A DNA stretch of 64,000 nucleotides from Tolypeutes matacus (Eukaryota > Chordata > Mammalia > Cingulata > Chlamyphoridae): positions 5,765,245 through 5,829,244 of the forward strand of contig JAKSZT010054565.1 of assembly GCA_026826555.1 (NCBI GenBank), read 5' to 3'. The notes below the pieces were generated by a model that worked only from the letters and a program-made list of their open reading frames with translations, had not been told where the DNA came from and did no database searches. This document shows positions 42,486-56,230 of this stretch, piece by piece; the first letter of the stretch is position 1, and the number at the start of each line of letters is the position of its first letter. The position numbers and the translations under genes are program-made.

Positions 42486-45400
42486 AGGCTGGCTACCACA
42501 GGGGGTGTCATCTGCTAGCAAAGGGACAAAGGGATAGAGAACAGAGCTTTCAAATCTCCCTGCATCTCTTCTCACTCCTGAACAAACTGAGCAGCCCTGT
42601 AGGTACAACCCCAACCAATTCTGGAACCTCTATCTCAGATCCTAGGCAGCAGGGAGAGTGTTAATTCAGCCCTGAAGATGTTGTGAATGCAGAGATGCCC
42701 CCGTTTCATTGGCATCTCCTAGTTTGAGTGTATAAGAGTGTGTGTGTGTGTGTGTGTATATATAGAAGGGGGTGGCAGCAGGTGGCTGGTGAGCTCCCCC
42801 AGCCTCCTGAGCCTGCTCCCACTGTGACCACTCTCTTCTCTACTCTGCACCTTCAGAATAGAAGCTTCCACCTGCCCTTCATCTAAGCTGCAGTCATGTC
42901 TCCCAAAAAGAGGCTTTTGCATCGTTGACCAAAATGTGTCTCAGCAAAAGCAAAGCGCCTTTTCTCCCGGGCCCAAGGCAGTCAGCTGCCAAATGACACT
43001 TATTTAATAAAGGAATTCTTTCTGGTTGAACTCAGGAGATGGAGTTATGGGTTCATTTGAAGCAAAATGGAAGGGGTAGGCAAGCTTGAAGTTTGAGGAG
43101 AAGCTAATGACAATTGTTTTCTAAGCATTCACGATGCACATCTTAAAAAGGCAATGTTTCCAGAATGGCATTTTCATTTTCCAAATTTGTGGCTTGCCGT
43201 CTCTCTCCCTCACATGCATACCCTGCGAGCACTTGATTCCATCACAAACGTGTGTCCAGGACATGCATCCTTGTAGCTGTGTTTCCTGTTCCTGCTGATA
43301 CTTTGGAATGAGCCTCCCTCAGATTTCTTATGGGGGATGTTAGTTGGTTTTGCTTCCCAGCATCTGCTTCCCCACCTGTGGCTAACTAGCTTGAATTTCT
43401 CTTGAGGAGCCACACTTCCTGCTCTCAGCCCACGTGGATCCAGTGAAGTGGACCCATCCTGGGGTGACCCATCAGCACTTTTGGCCCTTCTGGTCCTGAT
43501 TGGTCGAGGATGAACACATGGCCCAGGCCAGGCCAGTCAGAGCCAGGTCTGTGCTCTGGGCCTCTCCTGGAGCTGGTGGACTTGCTGCCATCAGCTTGCT
43601 GCCACACATAGCTGCCAAGGCATCAGGCAGACCTGAGGGATAAAGAGCAGAAGCCAGGGCCTGACACTTCTGTGCTCTAGATCCCATTGCAGCCAAGTCC
43701 AGCCCATACATTCTCTTTTGGCTTAAGCCAGTTTGTCAACTAGCTGATACACTTCTACTTTGCAAAAGCAGGTGGCTCTGCCTCTCCTATGTGGAACCTC
43801 GTGCTTCAGGTGTGGATGCTATGGAGAATGGGCTCACACTATCTGGGCAAACCTGAGGTGGCCCTAAACTGTGGCCTTGAACACCACACCTAGAAGCGCT
43901 ACCTCAGTGCATTGATGGGGCACCTACCACCAGCTGTGGGGAGATGACACCAATCCGAGGTCAGGATGCCTGCATGTTGTCAGCCCCTCTTTGTCAGCAG
44001 GGATGGCAGCCCTTGTATCCAGACTAGCACTCTCTCTAATCCTTTCCACCTTTCTTCCCTCCTGCTCAGGACCAAACCCTTCACCCCTTCCCATCTCCTG
44101 GGATCTCACTCCATCAATTATCCTCCCTCATCCATATCTCACACTATCCCCATCATTCCCTGGGCCTGTTAATTTCACTTGCTTACTGCTGGTGTGTGTT
44201 CCCTGATTTCTGCCTTTCTGCCAATGCCCTGGCTGTTGTCATCAACATCTCTTTTCCAGAATAGAGCAACAGCCTCCAACCCTGTGCCCTGCTCCTGAGA
44301 TTACCCTCCCACCACTCTCCACTTAGAACCCAGAATTGTCTTTCCAGGCACAGATGTGCCCATGCATCAGCTCCCCTTGCAGCGAGAGCCCTTCAATGGT
44401 TGCCCAGGATCTGGAGTCCATGCCTTCATCTCCCTCAGCTCCTCACCCCAGACTTTATCCTTTATGTTTTGTACCTTATTGCTTTTTCTCAGATGTTTTC
44501 TTTCTTCTTTTCTTTTTTGAATGCCCATGGTAATTTACACTAGCTGATTTAATAACCAACCCCTGAATTCCAATCATTCAATACTACTGTGTCTTGCTTA
44601 CATCATAGTTCAATTTGGGATGGGTGGCATTCCTTCAAGCAATGACTCAGGGATCCAAATTCTTTCACCTTATGATGCTGCCTTCTTCCAGAGGGCCTCC
44701 ATGGTCACCCTGGGAAGGGAGAATATGGCTTGTTTTGCTTGGGGTTTTGTGGCCGGGCCAGGATTTGGCAAATCTACTTCTACCCACATCTTGTTGCCAG
44801 GGTCCCGTCATGTGGTGTCACAGGCTGGGTGCTGTGGTCCACCTGGGTGTGCCTCACCATCATCAGCCCTAGGCACCTCTCCCCAAGCACCTGTGTACCT
44901 TTCTGGGAACATATCTCTCCTGCAACCCTCTTCAGACTGTCCTTGGACACCAGAGGCCCCTCCTCCAATGGAGAGCTGAAGTGCCTGGGAATTTTATGTT
45001 TCTCACCCCAAACCAGCTCATAGCCAATGAGTGACTGGTGTGGGAGAATAAAAATCCTGGTGTCTTTGCCCTGAGGCAGGTCAAACTCTGAAATCACACC
45101 CTTGTTTGCCTTCTACCCCCCTTTATCCCACCCCTCCCCCCAGTCCTTACCAGTCTGTCCTGACAGAGTTCTCTGACACATCAATTGCCCCCAAGAGAAG
45201 CAGGATTGGTGAGCATCTGTCTAGTTTCTTCACAGCTCCTGATTTGCCTCATTTCTCCTTTTGAAAGACTCAGATCCAGGATGCCCTTCATGAAGAAGCC
45301 TCCTCAGCTTTTCCCCATCACTGAGCATCTCTGTTGACATGCCTATTGACATGGTTCCCCCTCTAGACTCTGACTCTCCTGCGGCCGAGACTAGACCATG

Positions 45401-48400
45401 CTCTGCTTGGGGCCCCTGGTGCCCATGCAGCTGGCAGCAGGAGGGCACACAGGAACCGCCTGGCATGTTGCTCCTGAGCTGCGTGTCTCTTCATCTCACC
45501 TCATGCTGGGAAGGAGGCATGAGGTACAGTACAAGTGCTCTCTGCTGCTACCTTGTTGTGGAGAGAGATGAGGCAGCTGGAAAGGGAGGCTGGACGCTCA
45601 CTGCTGTCCTCAGGCCAGTGTTCCCAATGCTTTGCACGGAAAGTTAAATCCTCCTTGGCTCCCCAAGCATCACATTTCCCAAATTACATACTCTATTGCT
45701 CTGCAATTAAGCCATAATGCAGGGAGATGATGATCTGTGGGCTTGGTGTGCAGAAAGGAGAATAAACAGACATATATCTTTCTTTCTTTTTTGCATAAAA
45801 AGGAATGGGTCTCAGAGCAGTTGTGGGTTTTATGAGTCATCACTTCTGTCCAGCCGCAGTGCAGCGGAGTTGTCTCTCCCTGGTGGCACCCATGATGTGT
45901 GGAGTTGTGTCCGCAGGCAGGTCACGTCCCACACCATGTCGGTGGTCCCTCAGATGCTTTGCCATGCCCTGTCCGGGGACCCAATGACAGCTGCCTCATC
46001 CCTTCCACCCCTGCCCTTTCCTGGGTTAGAGTCCTCTGGGGCCAGCGGGCCAGCTGCTGGGTCAGTGGAGTGAAGGAGTGGCCGCTACAACACACAGGGT
46101 GTCTATGACGGTGGCCCCAGGGTGGGCTTTCCAGGTGCCTATGTTATGGTAGAGAAACTCCTGGCTCCCAGAGCTCGGCCCTTGAGTGCAACGTAGACGC
46201 ACAGCCCCACTGCCCCCTGCAGAGGTGGTGACCTTCCGGCCTTTACGGCAAGAGTGGCTTTTTCTCTCGGTGATGATGGAATTTCAAAAAAATGCCCTTG
46301 CTCTCACTTCAATCAGCTTTTCAAATTGTTCTGTATTAGATTGAACTAAGTGAAATTATGAATATGTGACCATTTTTGGCCTACACTAACAGCAAACTTG
46401 TTATTTGATCATTTTGACTGATAAATTGGCAATTTGGGATAGTTTGATCTAATAATTGTGCTCATCTATGAGAAAGTAAACATCTAGGGCCCACTGGGGC
46501 AGTGGGAGGACCTTCACGCTCAGATCTGGTGGGTTTAGAGTCTTGTTTGGCTTCTGCTTCTTGCAGGGCCTTGGGCACAGCTGCCCTCACCTGGAGACAC
46601 TCGCTTCCCTCCTCTGTGGAGTGGAGTTCGTGACCCATGTTCTCTTCACCTCACAGGGTACCCCAGGAGAATGTCTATTAAAATGCCTCTTAACCGGCAA
46701 AGGGCCCTCTGAATGCCAGGGGTTCGTGGCCTGCCGTTTGGATGACTCGTGCGTGTCATGATCAGATCCTTGACTTGGGCTCTCTGGGAGCAAAGCATTA
46801 CTCCTTTCACCTGCAGCTTTCATACCTCCGGCATGGAGACACTGGGGGAGAAGCTCCGGGCCTGGCCAGAGTCATCTGCCAGAGGCTGATCTTATATTCT
46901 CTGTGGCAGCAACTCATCAAAGGTCAGAACAACTGGGTTAAAAGTGCAAAAATCAATCTGTCAGCTACTTTGTCTCCAGCAGGTTATGCAACCAGTTTGG
47001 ATCTTTTTAAAAAAAGAAACTGACTTTTTTTAAAAAAAACCTTGAAATTCAGTTTTCCCTTCTCAGGGTGACTTAGAGACAATGTTATTTATAAAATGTT
47101 TTGAAATTCTTAGTGAGGATAATAACAAAGAGGAACAAAGTAGCATTCTCCGCGAAGACATTTCTAACTTTTAAACCCCACACAGTGACTTCACTCAACA
47201 TTCTGCCTACAAAAACTCTCTATTAACTATATTTTTGTATCCAGGGGCTTGATCCAATGCTAAATGATATGACCTATTATAGATCTTGAGGAGTTGCAAG
47301 GATCTCAAGTGACCTTAGAGCCTCCAAAACCATGTAGGTAAGCCCCGTGGGTCTTGGGAATTGGCATTCCCTGCCCATAGCCTCTCTCCCTAACCACTTG
47401 GGGCTCACCAGCCCCACTTCCAAGGTCTAGCACCGGAATCTATTTACCTGAGGGTTCCTTTGTCACTGGCACAAACCGTCACAAGAATCAGGGTATCAGC
47501 AGCCCCAGGAAGAGCCCTCAACACCGACAGGAGCTGGTGTCTGAAAACCCCATGGGTGGGAAGGCTCTGAGGTATGTGCTCTGCAGTTTCCTGGAGCTCC
47601 TTGGCAGGATTAGCACCAACCTCCCATGGTGGTGACTAGTTGAGAGCATGGCATTTCTTGGCTACCGTCTCTCTTTGTCTTATTTTCTCCTCCCCTACAG
47701 ATGTTCTGTGGCCTCTCAAGCAAATTCCTTATGCTCAAATCCCCATCTCTTCCAGGGCCTGTCTCTGGGGCAACCTTCAAGCTATGGCATTCAGTGATCT
47801 GGATATGGTGTGTGTGTGTGTGGTTCCACCATATAACCTAGAAATAGAGGGTTAGCCAGGCCATGCTATGCCTTGAGCACGTTGGATAACTGCTTGGTGC
47901 AACGTCACGTATAATACTTGCAAGTGTAAGAGATATGCTGTCCCCAAAGATTTAGTTGTTTTAGCCAAATTGTAATTTACTTGCCTTCTTCTGTTAACAA
48001 TCCCTCAATTTCCTGATGGGGCACACTTTTTCCCACCTTCAGTCCTTGGCTGGAAGGATAGACTTATGATGGAGGCCTGGCCAAAAGAGGGCCACATCTC
48101 CCTCGCTACTGGGATTGGTTCTCTGATTGGCCAATCAATGGGCATCCACCTCAGGGCTTTTGCTGGAGTCTTTGGGAAAGAGGGGGCCTCTTTCCGCTAG
48201 ATGCTAAACTAGTAGGCGGTAAGCCTGCAACCATGGGAGTCACCACTTGGAAGCCAAGTCAGCCCCGAGAAAAGCAGAGCTGGGAGTAGAGAGAGTGCTG
48301 GTCCTGATGAGGTTGTTTGCACCCCACATCCAGCCATGCCTGAACTTCTCAGCCACTTTTGTTAGTTGCAATTGAAACAGTCTTGACCAATGCTGTGGAA

Positions 48401-51400
48401 TTGGGGGGCTTTCTGGGAAAGTGTGGGGTTCACTCCTTAGAAGTTGCTTTCTAAATGAGGGTTATGGGGTATGGGCAAGTATGGGGACCTGGGGGGGAGG
48501 GGAATCCTGGCTCAGGTGCCAGACTTACATCTAATATCAAACTCCACGAGGACTGCAAGCTCCTTTGGGGGCCCAAATTCTGAGTCTGGATGGTATTGGG
48601 AAGCTTGCCTTTGGTGACGTTTTCCAGAAAAGAGGTGTGCAGAGGTTGAGAAGGGTAGGTCCAATGGCAATGTGAAAGCTGATGACTGGGGTCAAGGGCA
48701 CATGGCTCCTCTAATCTTAAGGTTCCCCTGGCTCTCCTTGGAAGTCCCACCCCTGGAATACAGTGCCAGGATACCCTCCCTGGGTCCCTGCAGATCTCTT
48801 TCTGAGGTTCCAAGGACAGGGACAGCTGGACCCTGCCATCTGACAGCATCTCAGATAGGCTGCATAGCATTCAGCTTGTAGAATCTTCACTGAGATGGTT
48901 GTTGCTGTTCAAAATGGGCACTGCCACACACCCCTGAGTGGTTTGGGCAGAGGCCTTGGCCATCTCTTCCATGACCAGCAAGCATGGAGGGGCTAAGAAT
49001 GGCAACGCTGGTCATAGTCACAAAGAGCAATTCAAATAGGAGAGTCTGCTGCTGGCTGCAGCCAAGGCCATGGGCAGAATAGGTTGGGAGAGAAGCAGAT
49101 GTAGTCTGGGAGAGGGGGAGGTGAAAGTGTAAGGAACGGACTATCACTGGTGGGGCCAGAGACAACTGGGCCTGGAGGGGTGTGAGATTCCGAGAGGTTG
49201 GGGGCCCAGGATGGATAGCTGAGGACACTCTGGTGACAGGCCATTGGGGCACAGGTGAAGCAGACCATTTCAACATGGCCAGTTGATACGACTGAGCCAA
49301 AAGTGCCATGTATAAATGTAAAATCACTGCTTTAATTAATCAGAGATGTTGCCATTGCGATCCCTGACAGATGATGGGGTGAGACTTAGGGCTAGGGTCT
49401 GATATGAACTGATTGGATCATTGTTTGGTGAAAGTAATTACTTGGCTGAAAATTTAATGGTTTGGTTGGTAGACTGATTGAATGTCCCTGTGTAACAAAA
49501 GCCCCATCAAAATGTCATTGGCAACTCACTCCTTATTATGTTTCAAATAGCAAGAAGTTTTCCTGTTAGTCCTTGGTACTTAGGAAGAAGCAAATAGATT
49601 TCCCTTGCTGAGAAGGGGGAGGGGTGGATAGCTTAGTGAGGCTGAAAAGAGGGCAAGAATATGCTCCTTGGCTGATACTATAATGCTCTGGTGTTTGAAG
49701 TATGGTCCCTGTGCAAGCAGCCTCATGCCACCTAAGAGCTTTTTTGTTAGAAATATAGATCCTTGGGACTCACCCCAGATATAATGAATTGGGATCTGCG
49801 TTTTAACAAGATTCAGTGATTTGCATGTCCTGTGACATTTGAAAAGCATTGCTGCAATGGATATCCATTATGGTATCTTCCCAGATCACAATGGTACCCT
49901 GTCCACTCCCCAGCAGCAGAGGGTGGGTTGGCAGCCATATTGGATAACATGACCTCAGCTCCTAGTCACAGTTGATTGGATAAGGGCTGGTCATCTGCCC
50001 CAAGTTGGGCCAATCATATCCCATCTCTGAGACTCTGGCTTGGAGCCTATGTGCATGCTAGAGGAAGTGAAATATATTCTTTCTTTGAGCAGCTGGATAT
50101 GTAACATATAACTTGGAATGAGACTCCTTTCACCAGCTGCAAGGTCCTGAATAAAGGCGGCCAGTTGGCAGAAAGAGAAGGATGAAGCGGCTGTGGTAGA
50201 GAATGGATAGTGATGGCTTCTGTGGTCTGTGTCCAGCTCCATTCTGAAGCCCAGATGAAATGGTTGGGTTCCACGAGGCTCCCCCACATCCTGATACATT
50301 CCCCTTGCCAGCTGAGGCTGGCTGGAGTTGACGTCTGCTATCCCAGCTTAACCATGCCAGCTGGGATTTGTGGCAGCAGCAACAGAACTTGACTATGGCT
50401 ATCTTGAGTTGAAGAGAATCATTATTTTGAGGGGGTGGGTGGGATGTCAGATGTCAGAGGCTTATGGAAGGCAGGAGACATCAAGGGAGCTGGGGGCGGC
50501 AGTCAGAAGAAGCATCTGGTAAACACAAGCTACTGCCAGAGCCCGAATGGCTGTGAGCTCTTTCTCTTGTCCTGGTGTCCCTCCCTCCTGCGGGGCTCAG
50601 TGGCCCAGACTTGTCCACAAGGCTGCCCCAGGGTGTGGGGAAGGGGGTGATATGGCAGCTTTGCTCCCTTCCTCGTGGGAGATGGATCTACCTCCCACAG
50701 ATCTGTACACACTGAGCATATGGTAATTCCTCAAGGAAACGCCCAGTTTATGCCATTATGAAAGAAGAATGGATGTTGGACAGGCTAAAACATTGCAAAG
50801 ATCCATGCCCTAGTTTGGGTCCTTCCAAAATCAGAGCCTGGGCCAAGGAGTTGGGGGAGGTAATTTATTTGGGGGTGATTCCAGAAAGCGGGAGAGGCAG
50901 TGAGTGGGGAGGAGGGAAAAGCAATAAAGGATGTGTTATCTAGGTCGCTGCATAGGTAAGGGGCTTGGCTGCACACCGAGAAGCAGGCAGAATGCTTTCT
51001 AGAAGGATCCACCTGAGGAGGAGAGTCAGAGGCATTTATCCACAAGAGTCTACTGGGGTACCACCCCACCCCACCTGCTTCTGCCTGAGCCTGCTCAGAG
51101 CCTAAATGGGCTCTGAGGCTTAGAGGTAGCCCTGAGTGGAAAAGCAGAGAGGTACAGGGTGTACCCTTGAGGTGGGGTCTTGGACAGCACTCCAGAAGCT
51201 TCTACCACAGTCACTGCTGGAATCTGAGTGTGCTGAGGGAACATGGTGCGTGGCACAAAAAGGGTCTGCCACAGCCACAACACACCTACAGGTCCTGTTC
51301 CGATTTCCTCCAAGCCCAAGCAATCCAGATGTGGGAACATAGTAGGTATGCAAATTTGGAATAGCTGAATAATAACCTCAAGGGTCATTTGCATATGGCC

Positions 51401-52269
51401 TTCTCATGAAAACTTCCCTTTTCCATTTTACCAACGGTATATATTGGGAAACTGGGAACTTGATAGTAATGAGCAGGAACAAAATCTCTTTGAATTTCTG
51501 GTTTTATGGACTTTCTATTATTTCTGTTTTGTAGAAAATGCGCACTATAGAATGTCAAACACCATACATCTCTTTAATAAATGAAAAAAAAAAAAAACAA
51601 TTGCTGAAATAGTTCTGCTTGATTGTTCATTTTCTTAATCACTGCCTCATAAAACTTAGAGGGGAAATGGCAAATTTCTCATTTGATGGAGTTTCGGTTT
51701 TACATGGCCAACAAATGAATCCTTTGGCATTCAATCTGCTAGTCATTTGCCATACCTCCATGAAGCCTTGCTTTGCTGTGCTGGGTGAGTCTCTGTGCAC
51801 AGAGCAGCCTGGGTAAAAGGTAAGAGCTGACGTTTCTTTAGTTGTATCCTTGTTATTTTTGATTTGTGGTCAGCCCGGCTTATCCCACGCCTCTGTGTCC
51901 ATCACAAAGATGCCCTCTGTTTCACATGGCACAGCACTGCCTCTCCCAGGGCCTGCTTGAGATTGCTCGGAATGCACCACTCAGCAACTGACTGAAGTTG
52001 AGGCACATGCGGTATGGCGCAGTCCTTCGTCTGAAGATTTATCTGTGCTCTGGAGTGGGCTCCCACATGGGTTGTGTTTTGGTCAGGCACCCTGAGAGGC
52101 ACTGCTCCTTGTCTCCACATCTCTCCACAGCTCAGAAAGATATGCAATCAGGCCGCCACTTTTGGTGACAGCGCTTGTGACAAAGTACTGAGCGTTTTCC
52201 AGATGACAGCAGCCCTGGTTGCAGGGGGCGTTGAGCCGGTGCCTCTGCCTGAGAAGACTTTCTAAGTGC
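42486..52269. other. Long intergenic stretch, no gene recognised
   Basis: These 9.8 kb hold a GT microsatellite (42737-42757), L2-like scraps at about 44300-44500 and 45150-45320, short A runs (46980-47040, 51582-51599) and otherwise unique-looking sequence. Open frames up to 146 codons match nothing known. I see no splice-bounded conserved exon. Confidence 0.4.
42737..42757. repeat. GT dinucleotide microsatellite
   Basis: About ten GT units, followed by a short TATA tract. Confidence 0.85.
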
Positions 52270-52560
52270 TAGGCGGAGGGAGGCCTCTTAAGGCCCAGCT
52301 CAAATGCCACTTCAACTCAACTCCAAAAATGTTTGGTGAGGCCCTGCTGGCTAGCCCTGGGGTTCCTTCCTAGCCCCATGACTGTGCTGATTGCAGACCA
52401 ACTTGGATTCCAGTTAATTGTGGGTGTGTTTATCCTACCTGCGGCACCACTAGCTCCTTTATGCAGGGGATCCTGCCCTAGCCATCTCTTCCTCCTGTAT
52501 AGGGCTGATCACAGAGCAGTAATCCATGTGTGTTTGTTGAATGAATAAACCAGGTAAAGT
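52270..52560 (+). mobile_element. L2 LINE 3' fragment
   Basis: 'cccagctcaaatgccacttcaac', 'ggtgaggccctgctggctagc' and the terminal 'agcagtaatccatgtgtgtttgttgaatgaataaa' are in L2 order. Confidence 0.65.
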
Positions 52561-53331
52561 CTACACTCTGCAGAAACTTGTGGGTCCCTGGCTCCATGGC
52601 ACATGACATTCTTACCTTTCCCCCTGGTAGGTCCTGGTTTACACACTCTAGTGTTTGGGACCAACAGATCTACCTCCTTTAAGCCATCTTTTGTGGTGGC
52701 GGGGTATGGCAGGAGATCAGGCACTTGGATGTGCTTTGAGCTCCCTGTCCCAGAGGTCTGCTTGGTGCCTCCACACCCCACGACCAAGGAGCCGGGATGG
52801 AAAAACAGCATGTTCCTGGAAAGCCTCCTTTGAAAAAAGTAAATGTTCTCTTGGAAACAGGTGGGAAGTTACATCTTTATAAACTTAATCTTACATTTGT
52901 ATGAAATTGTCTTTTCTTTAAAAATATTTATTGCTTTTATTTTATTACAGAGGTAATAAATGTTCATTACACAAAAGTTGGACATGGCAGTTGAGCATTC
53001 AAGCACACACGATCCCATCCACATGGAGACATAAATGTTTAACACCTTATCACATAGCCTTCCAAATCCTCATTCGTGTGTGTGTGTGTATGTATGTGTG
53101 TCTCTCTCTGTATAATAAAATTGGAATTCAAATCCTGTTTTAAACATGCTACAGGAGCTTGCTATTTAAAGGAATCCTTTTGAGACATTAATGATTCCCT
53201 TGGGATTTATTTGTGCTACTGGCTCAGGCAAAATCCAGAACCCATAAACTGTTTATGGTTTGTGTGTGTGTGTGTGTGTGATGGGGACGGGGTCTGACAA
53301 TCTTTGAAATTTCTATTTGTTTCCACCTCTA
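52561..53331. other. Intergenic, short GT repeats only
   Basis: It contains short GT-rich tracts at 53074-53100 and 53261-53280, and an L1-like A/T-rich scrap at about 52920-53060 that I cannot place. No gene was seen. Confidence 0.4.
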
Positions 53332-53448
53332 TATCCATCCATCCATCCATCCATCCATCCATCCATCCATCCATCCATCNNNNNNNNNNATCCATCCATC
53401 CATCCATCCATCCATCCATCCATCCATCCATCCATCCATCCATCCATC
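53332..53448. repeat. ATCC tetranucleotide microsatellite with assembly gap
   Basis: It is an uninterrupted (ATCC)n array on both sides of ten N (53380-53389). The N mark an unresolved length, so the true array is at least about 100 bp and could be longer. Confidence 0.95.
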
Positions 53449-53559
53449 ATCTATTAGCCTATCATATATTTCCTAATTGAGTGTTGAGAGATTGACATAA
53501 AAGGACAGGCAGGAAAGCCAGAGGCAGGTTGATTGAGTGCCCTCCACGGGAAGCCTCAC

Positions 53560-53965
53560 GCACACAGTGCCACATATTTATGGCGTTCCCCAAGGACTGG
53601 ATTACACGGCAAAAGATTAACATCCCTGCTGCACAAATTAAAAACGCTCTATTATTTGCCGCATGGAGCCAATGCGCTGAAGATCAGCATCTTCTCTTTG
53701 AACAACATAATTGAATGTCTCTCAGCCTGAACCCCTCGCTGTATTGATTTGAATTAATTATTTGCGCATTTGTAATCTTCCTGCCTCCCCAGCCCAGGAG
53801 CGCCCCGCATCTCCACACTGCATGGCCGCCTCCACCCAAGCCATCACCCCTAGTCTAGAAGCCTTTGACAGTGTCTGGGCACAATTTATCAGTCAAATGG
53901 AATCAGTTTTGCTAATCAAGAAGTGCCTTCCCTGTAAAACTGACTTTCCATGTCAGGGGTATTAA
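53560..53965. promoter_or_regulatory. Candidate conserved noncoding element
   Basis: This is balanced, non-repetitive sequence with 'cacaaattaaaaacgctctattatttgcc', 'gaacaacataattgaatg' and 'ttgaattaattatttgcgcatttgtaatc', i.e. POU/homeodomain-like words. The three frames are open for only about 65 codons. Conservation was not tested. Confidence 0.3.
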
Positions 53966-54929
53966 TGTTCTGAAAAGTGACTGGGGTCTGCTTTAGTTAG
54001 AAGCTCGGATTCATTAGGACCCTGTTGGAGAAACTGTTGGGGGTGGGGGAAAGAAAATTTTACCATCCAGGGGCTTAAAGCTGAGGCAGTGAAGGGGAGC
54101 TTGAATCATAATGGCATTTAGGGAGCAGAAATACGTTTAGCTGCCTTTACAGGCAAACGGAATTAAACCAGTTGCATAGGTAAGGGGATGTTGATAGATT
54201 TGTGTTGTAGAACACGCTGCAGACCTTCTTTCAAAGCAAAACAGAAAATTTTGTACCCTGTAATTTACTAAAAAAACCAAGCACAGAAAAATTAACACTT
54301 TCAAGGAAAACAAAACTCAGGTTATCTGCAATCCAATTTAACTTCGTTGCTGTGTTCTTAAATTGAAAACTAGATGCATGTTATTAAAAAACATCAATTC
54401 CCTGCTCCAAGAATGGGATTTTGGTTAACTCTACCACTTCTTGGAGATGTGTTCAGAATGAATGCATTGCCTTCTAGCCCTCCTGGGCCAGGAAATTGGC
54501 CCCAGCTGGCAGGGGCCACTGTGGGCAAAGGTGGGATGGAGACTGGTCAAGGCGTGGGACAGGGCTTGCAAACTCATAGGTCCATGGCTACTCGTGGATC
54601 ATCCATCTGCGTGGCACAGGCTGTGGGGCGATGGGGAGTGGAGGGGCTTATCTTAGGTGGTAGATGCTGCTCGGCACTACACATTGTCACCACTTAGGAA
54701 TGTGGGCAAATGTATTATGGCTTTTGAAAATCAAGCAAGAAGTCTGGATTTTTATGTGAGAGCTTCTGATATTTTAAAGTCATGATAAAAAATAATTCCC
54801 CATGCAGGCCAAAAAATATATGTCTGTGAGCCAGATGTGGCATATGAGCTGCCAGCTTGCAACCCCTGGATGGGAGACTGAGCTGGATGTGAGCTTATTT
54901 TGGAGCCTGTGGAAGGGGAAAGCTTTTTA
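53966..54929. other. Intergenic, nothing recognised
   Basis: No gene or nameable repeat. Confidence 0.4.
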
Positions 54930-56230
54930 ATTTTAATTTTATTATTTATTTATTTTTTATTATTAGAGCAGCTGTAGGTTTGCAGAAAAATCATGCATAA
55001 AATACAGAGTTCCCATTTTTTAAAAATATAAATCCCTGATAGGACTCAGTCTTTTTTTCTTCCTTAGTTTTCATCTTCACTTGTACAGACTTGTTTAATT
55101 ACAGTCCTTGTTCATGATACTCTGTCATCTTTGACCCATGTGTAGCATTCATTCATTCATGCATGCATTCATTCATTCTAAATAACAATAAGTCCCTAAC
55201 TCACCATTCAGTTTGAACATTAAGATTTTGATAATCACCTGCTTCTACCTGTGGGCTTCCCCTCTATCCCACCTCCCCCTGCCAAGGTAACCATGGTATT
55301 GGATCCGTGTTCATCAGTCTCTTTTTTCCTTTTTTTAGATAGTTTTTATCTCATCTACATGTTTTCCTAAAAGAGAGAGAGTGTGTGTATATAAAATGTT
55401 TTAGTTGGGTTTTAACTTTACAAAAAGCATATTATACTGTATGTAATCTTTTGGGACGTACATTTTCCAATTAATAGATGCTAAGACCCACCCAGTTGGT
55501 TGCTTGTTGATTGTAGGCCATTTATTTTGACTCTTGTATAATGACCCACAATGAACATATTCTAGAGCATTTTCATCCACTCCTGTCTATGGAAATTATC
55601 TGTTTCTAGGTTATGTGAACGGGGCTGCTACACACTTTCATTTATGTGTTCCCTGCTTCTGCCAGATCTGTACTTAGGAACTGAATAGCTGGGTCATTGG
55701 GTATGTGAATGCTTCATTTTAAGAGTTAGTGTCAAAGTGTTTTCCCACGAGATTGTGCAATTTATACCCTGACAATCAATGTGTAAGAAATCTTGTAGAT
55801 CCACCTCTTCTCTAACACTTGATATTGTCAGACTTTTCATCTTTGGACATTGAATGGACACAATTATTGTGGACTTGATTTGAGTTTCTCTTATCACTCT
55901 TGAGGCTGAATACCTTTATATCATTAGCCATATTTCCTTCCCCATGATCTGGTGGTACATGCCTTTTGACCACTTCCCATTGTATTGCTCGTGCTTTTCT
56001 TAATGATTTATAGCAGTTCTTTATACTTCGTTGGTACTAATCGTTTGTTGCTTGTATTTTGTAAATAGCTTTTCACTTTCTCTAAAGTGGCCTTTGATAA
56101 ACAAATGCTTTTTATTATAATGTAGTCAAAATTACCCATTTTTTCCTTTATAGTCATTACCTTTGGGGTCTTAAGAAACCTTCCTGACTCCAAAGTCTCT
56201 ACTTATTTTCTCCTTTTAAAAAAATCAGGT
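54930..56230 (-). mobile_element. Old L1 (L1M-like) 3' region, minus orientation
   Basis: Antisense L1 3' phrases run throughout: 'agagcagctgtaggtttgcagaaaaatcatgc', 'cagagttcccattttt', 'acaatgaacatattctagagc', 'aactgaatagctgggtcattggg', 'attgtgcaatttataccctgac', 'cttttgaccacttcccattg' and 'gatttatagcagttctttatac'. A (CATT)n run lies at 55145-55178. No ORF survives. Confidence 0.7.

Noticed and set aside
53332..53448. Repetitive array as a CRISPR-like or coding (MDGW)n structure
   Set aside because: It is a simple ATCC microsatellite without spacers. The repeated-residue frame is a translation artefact.
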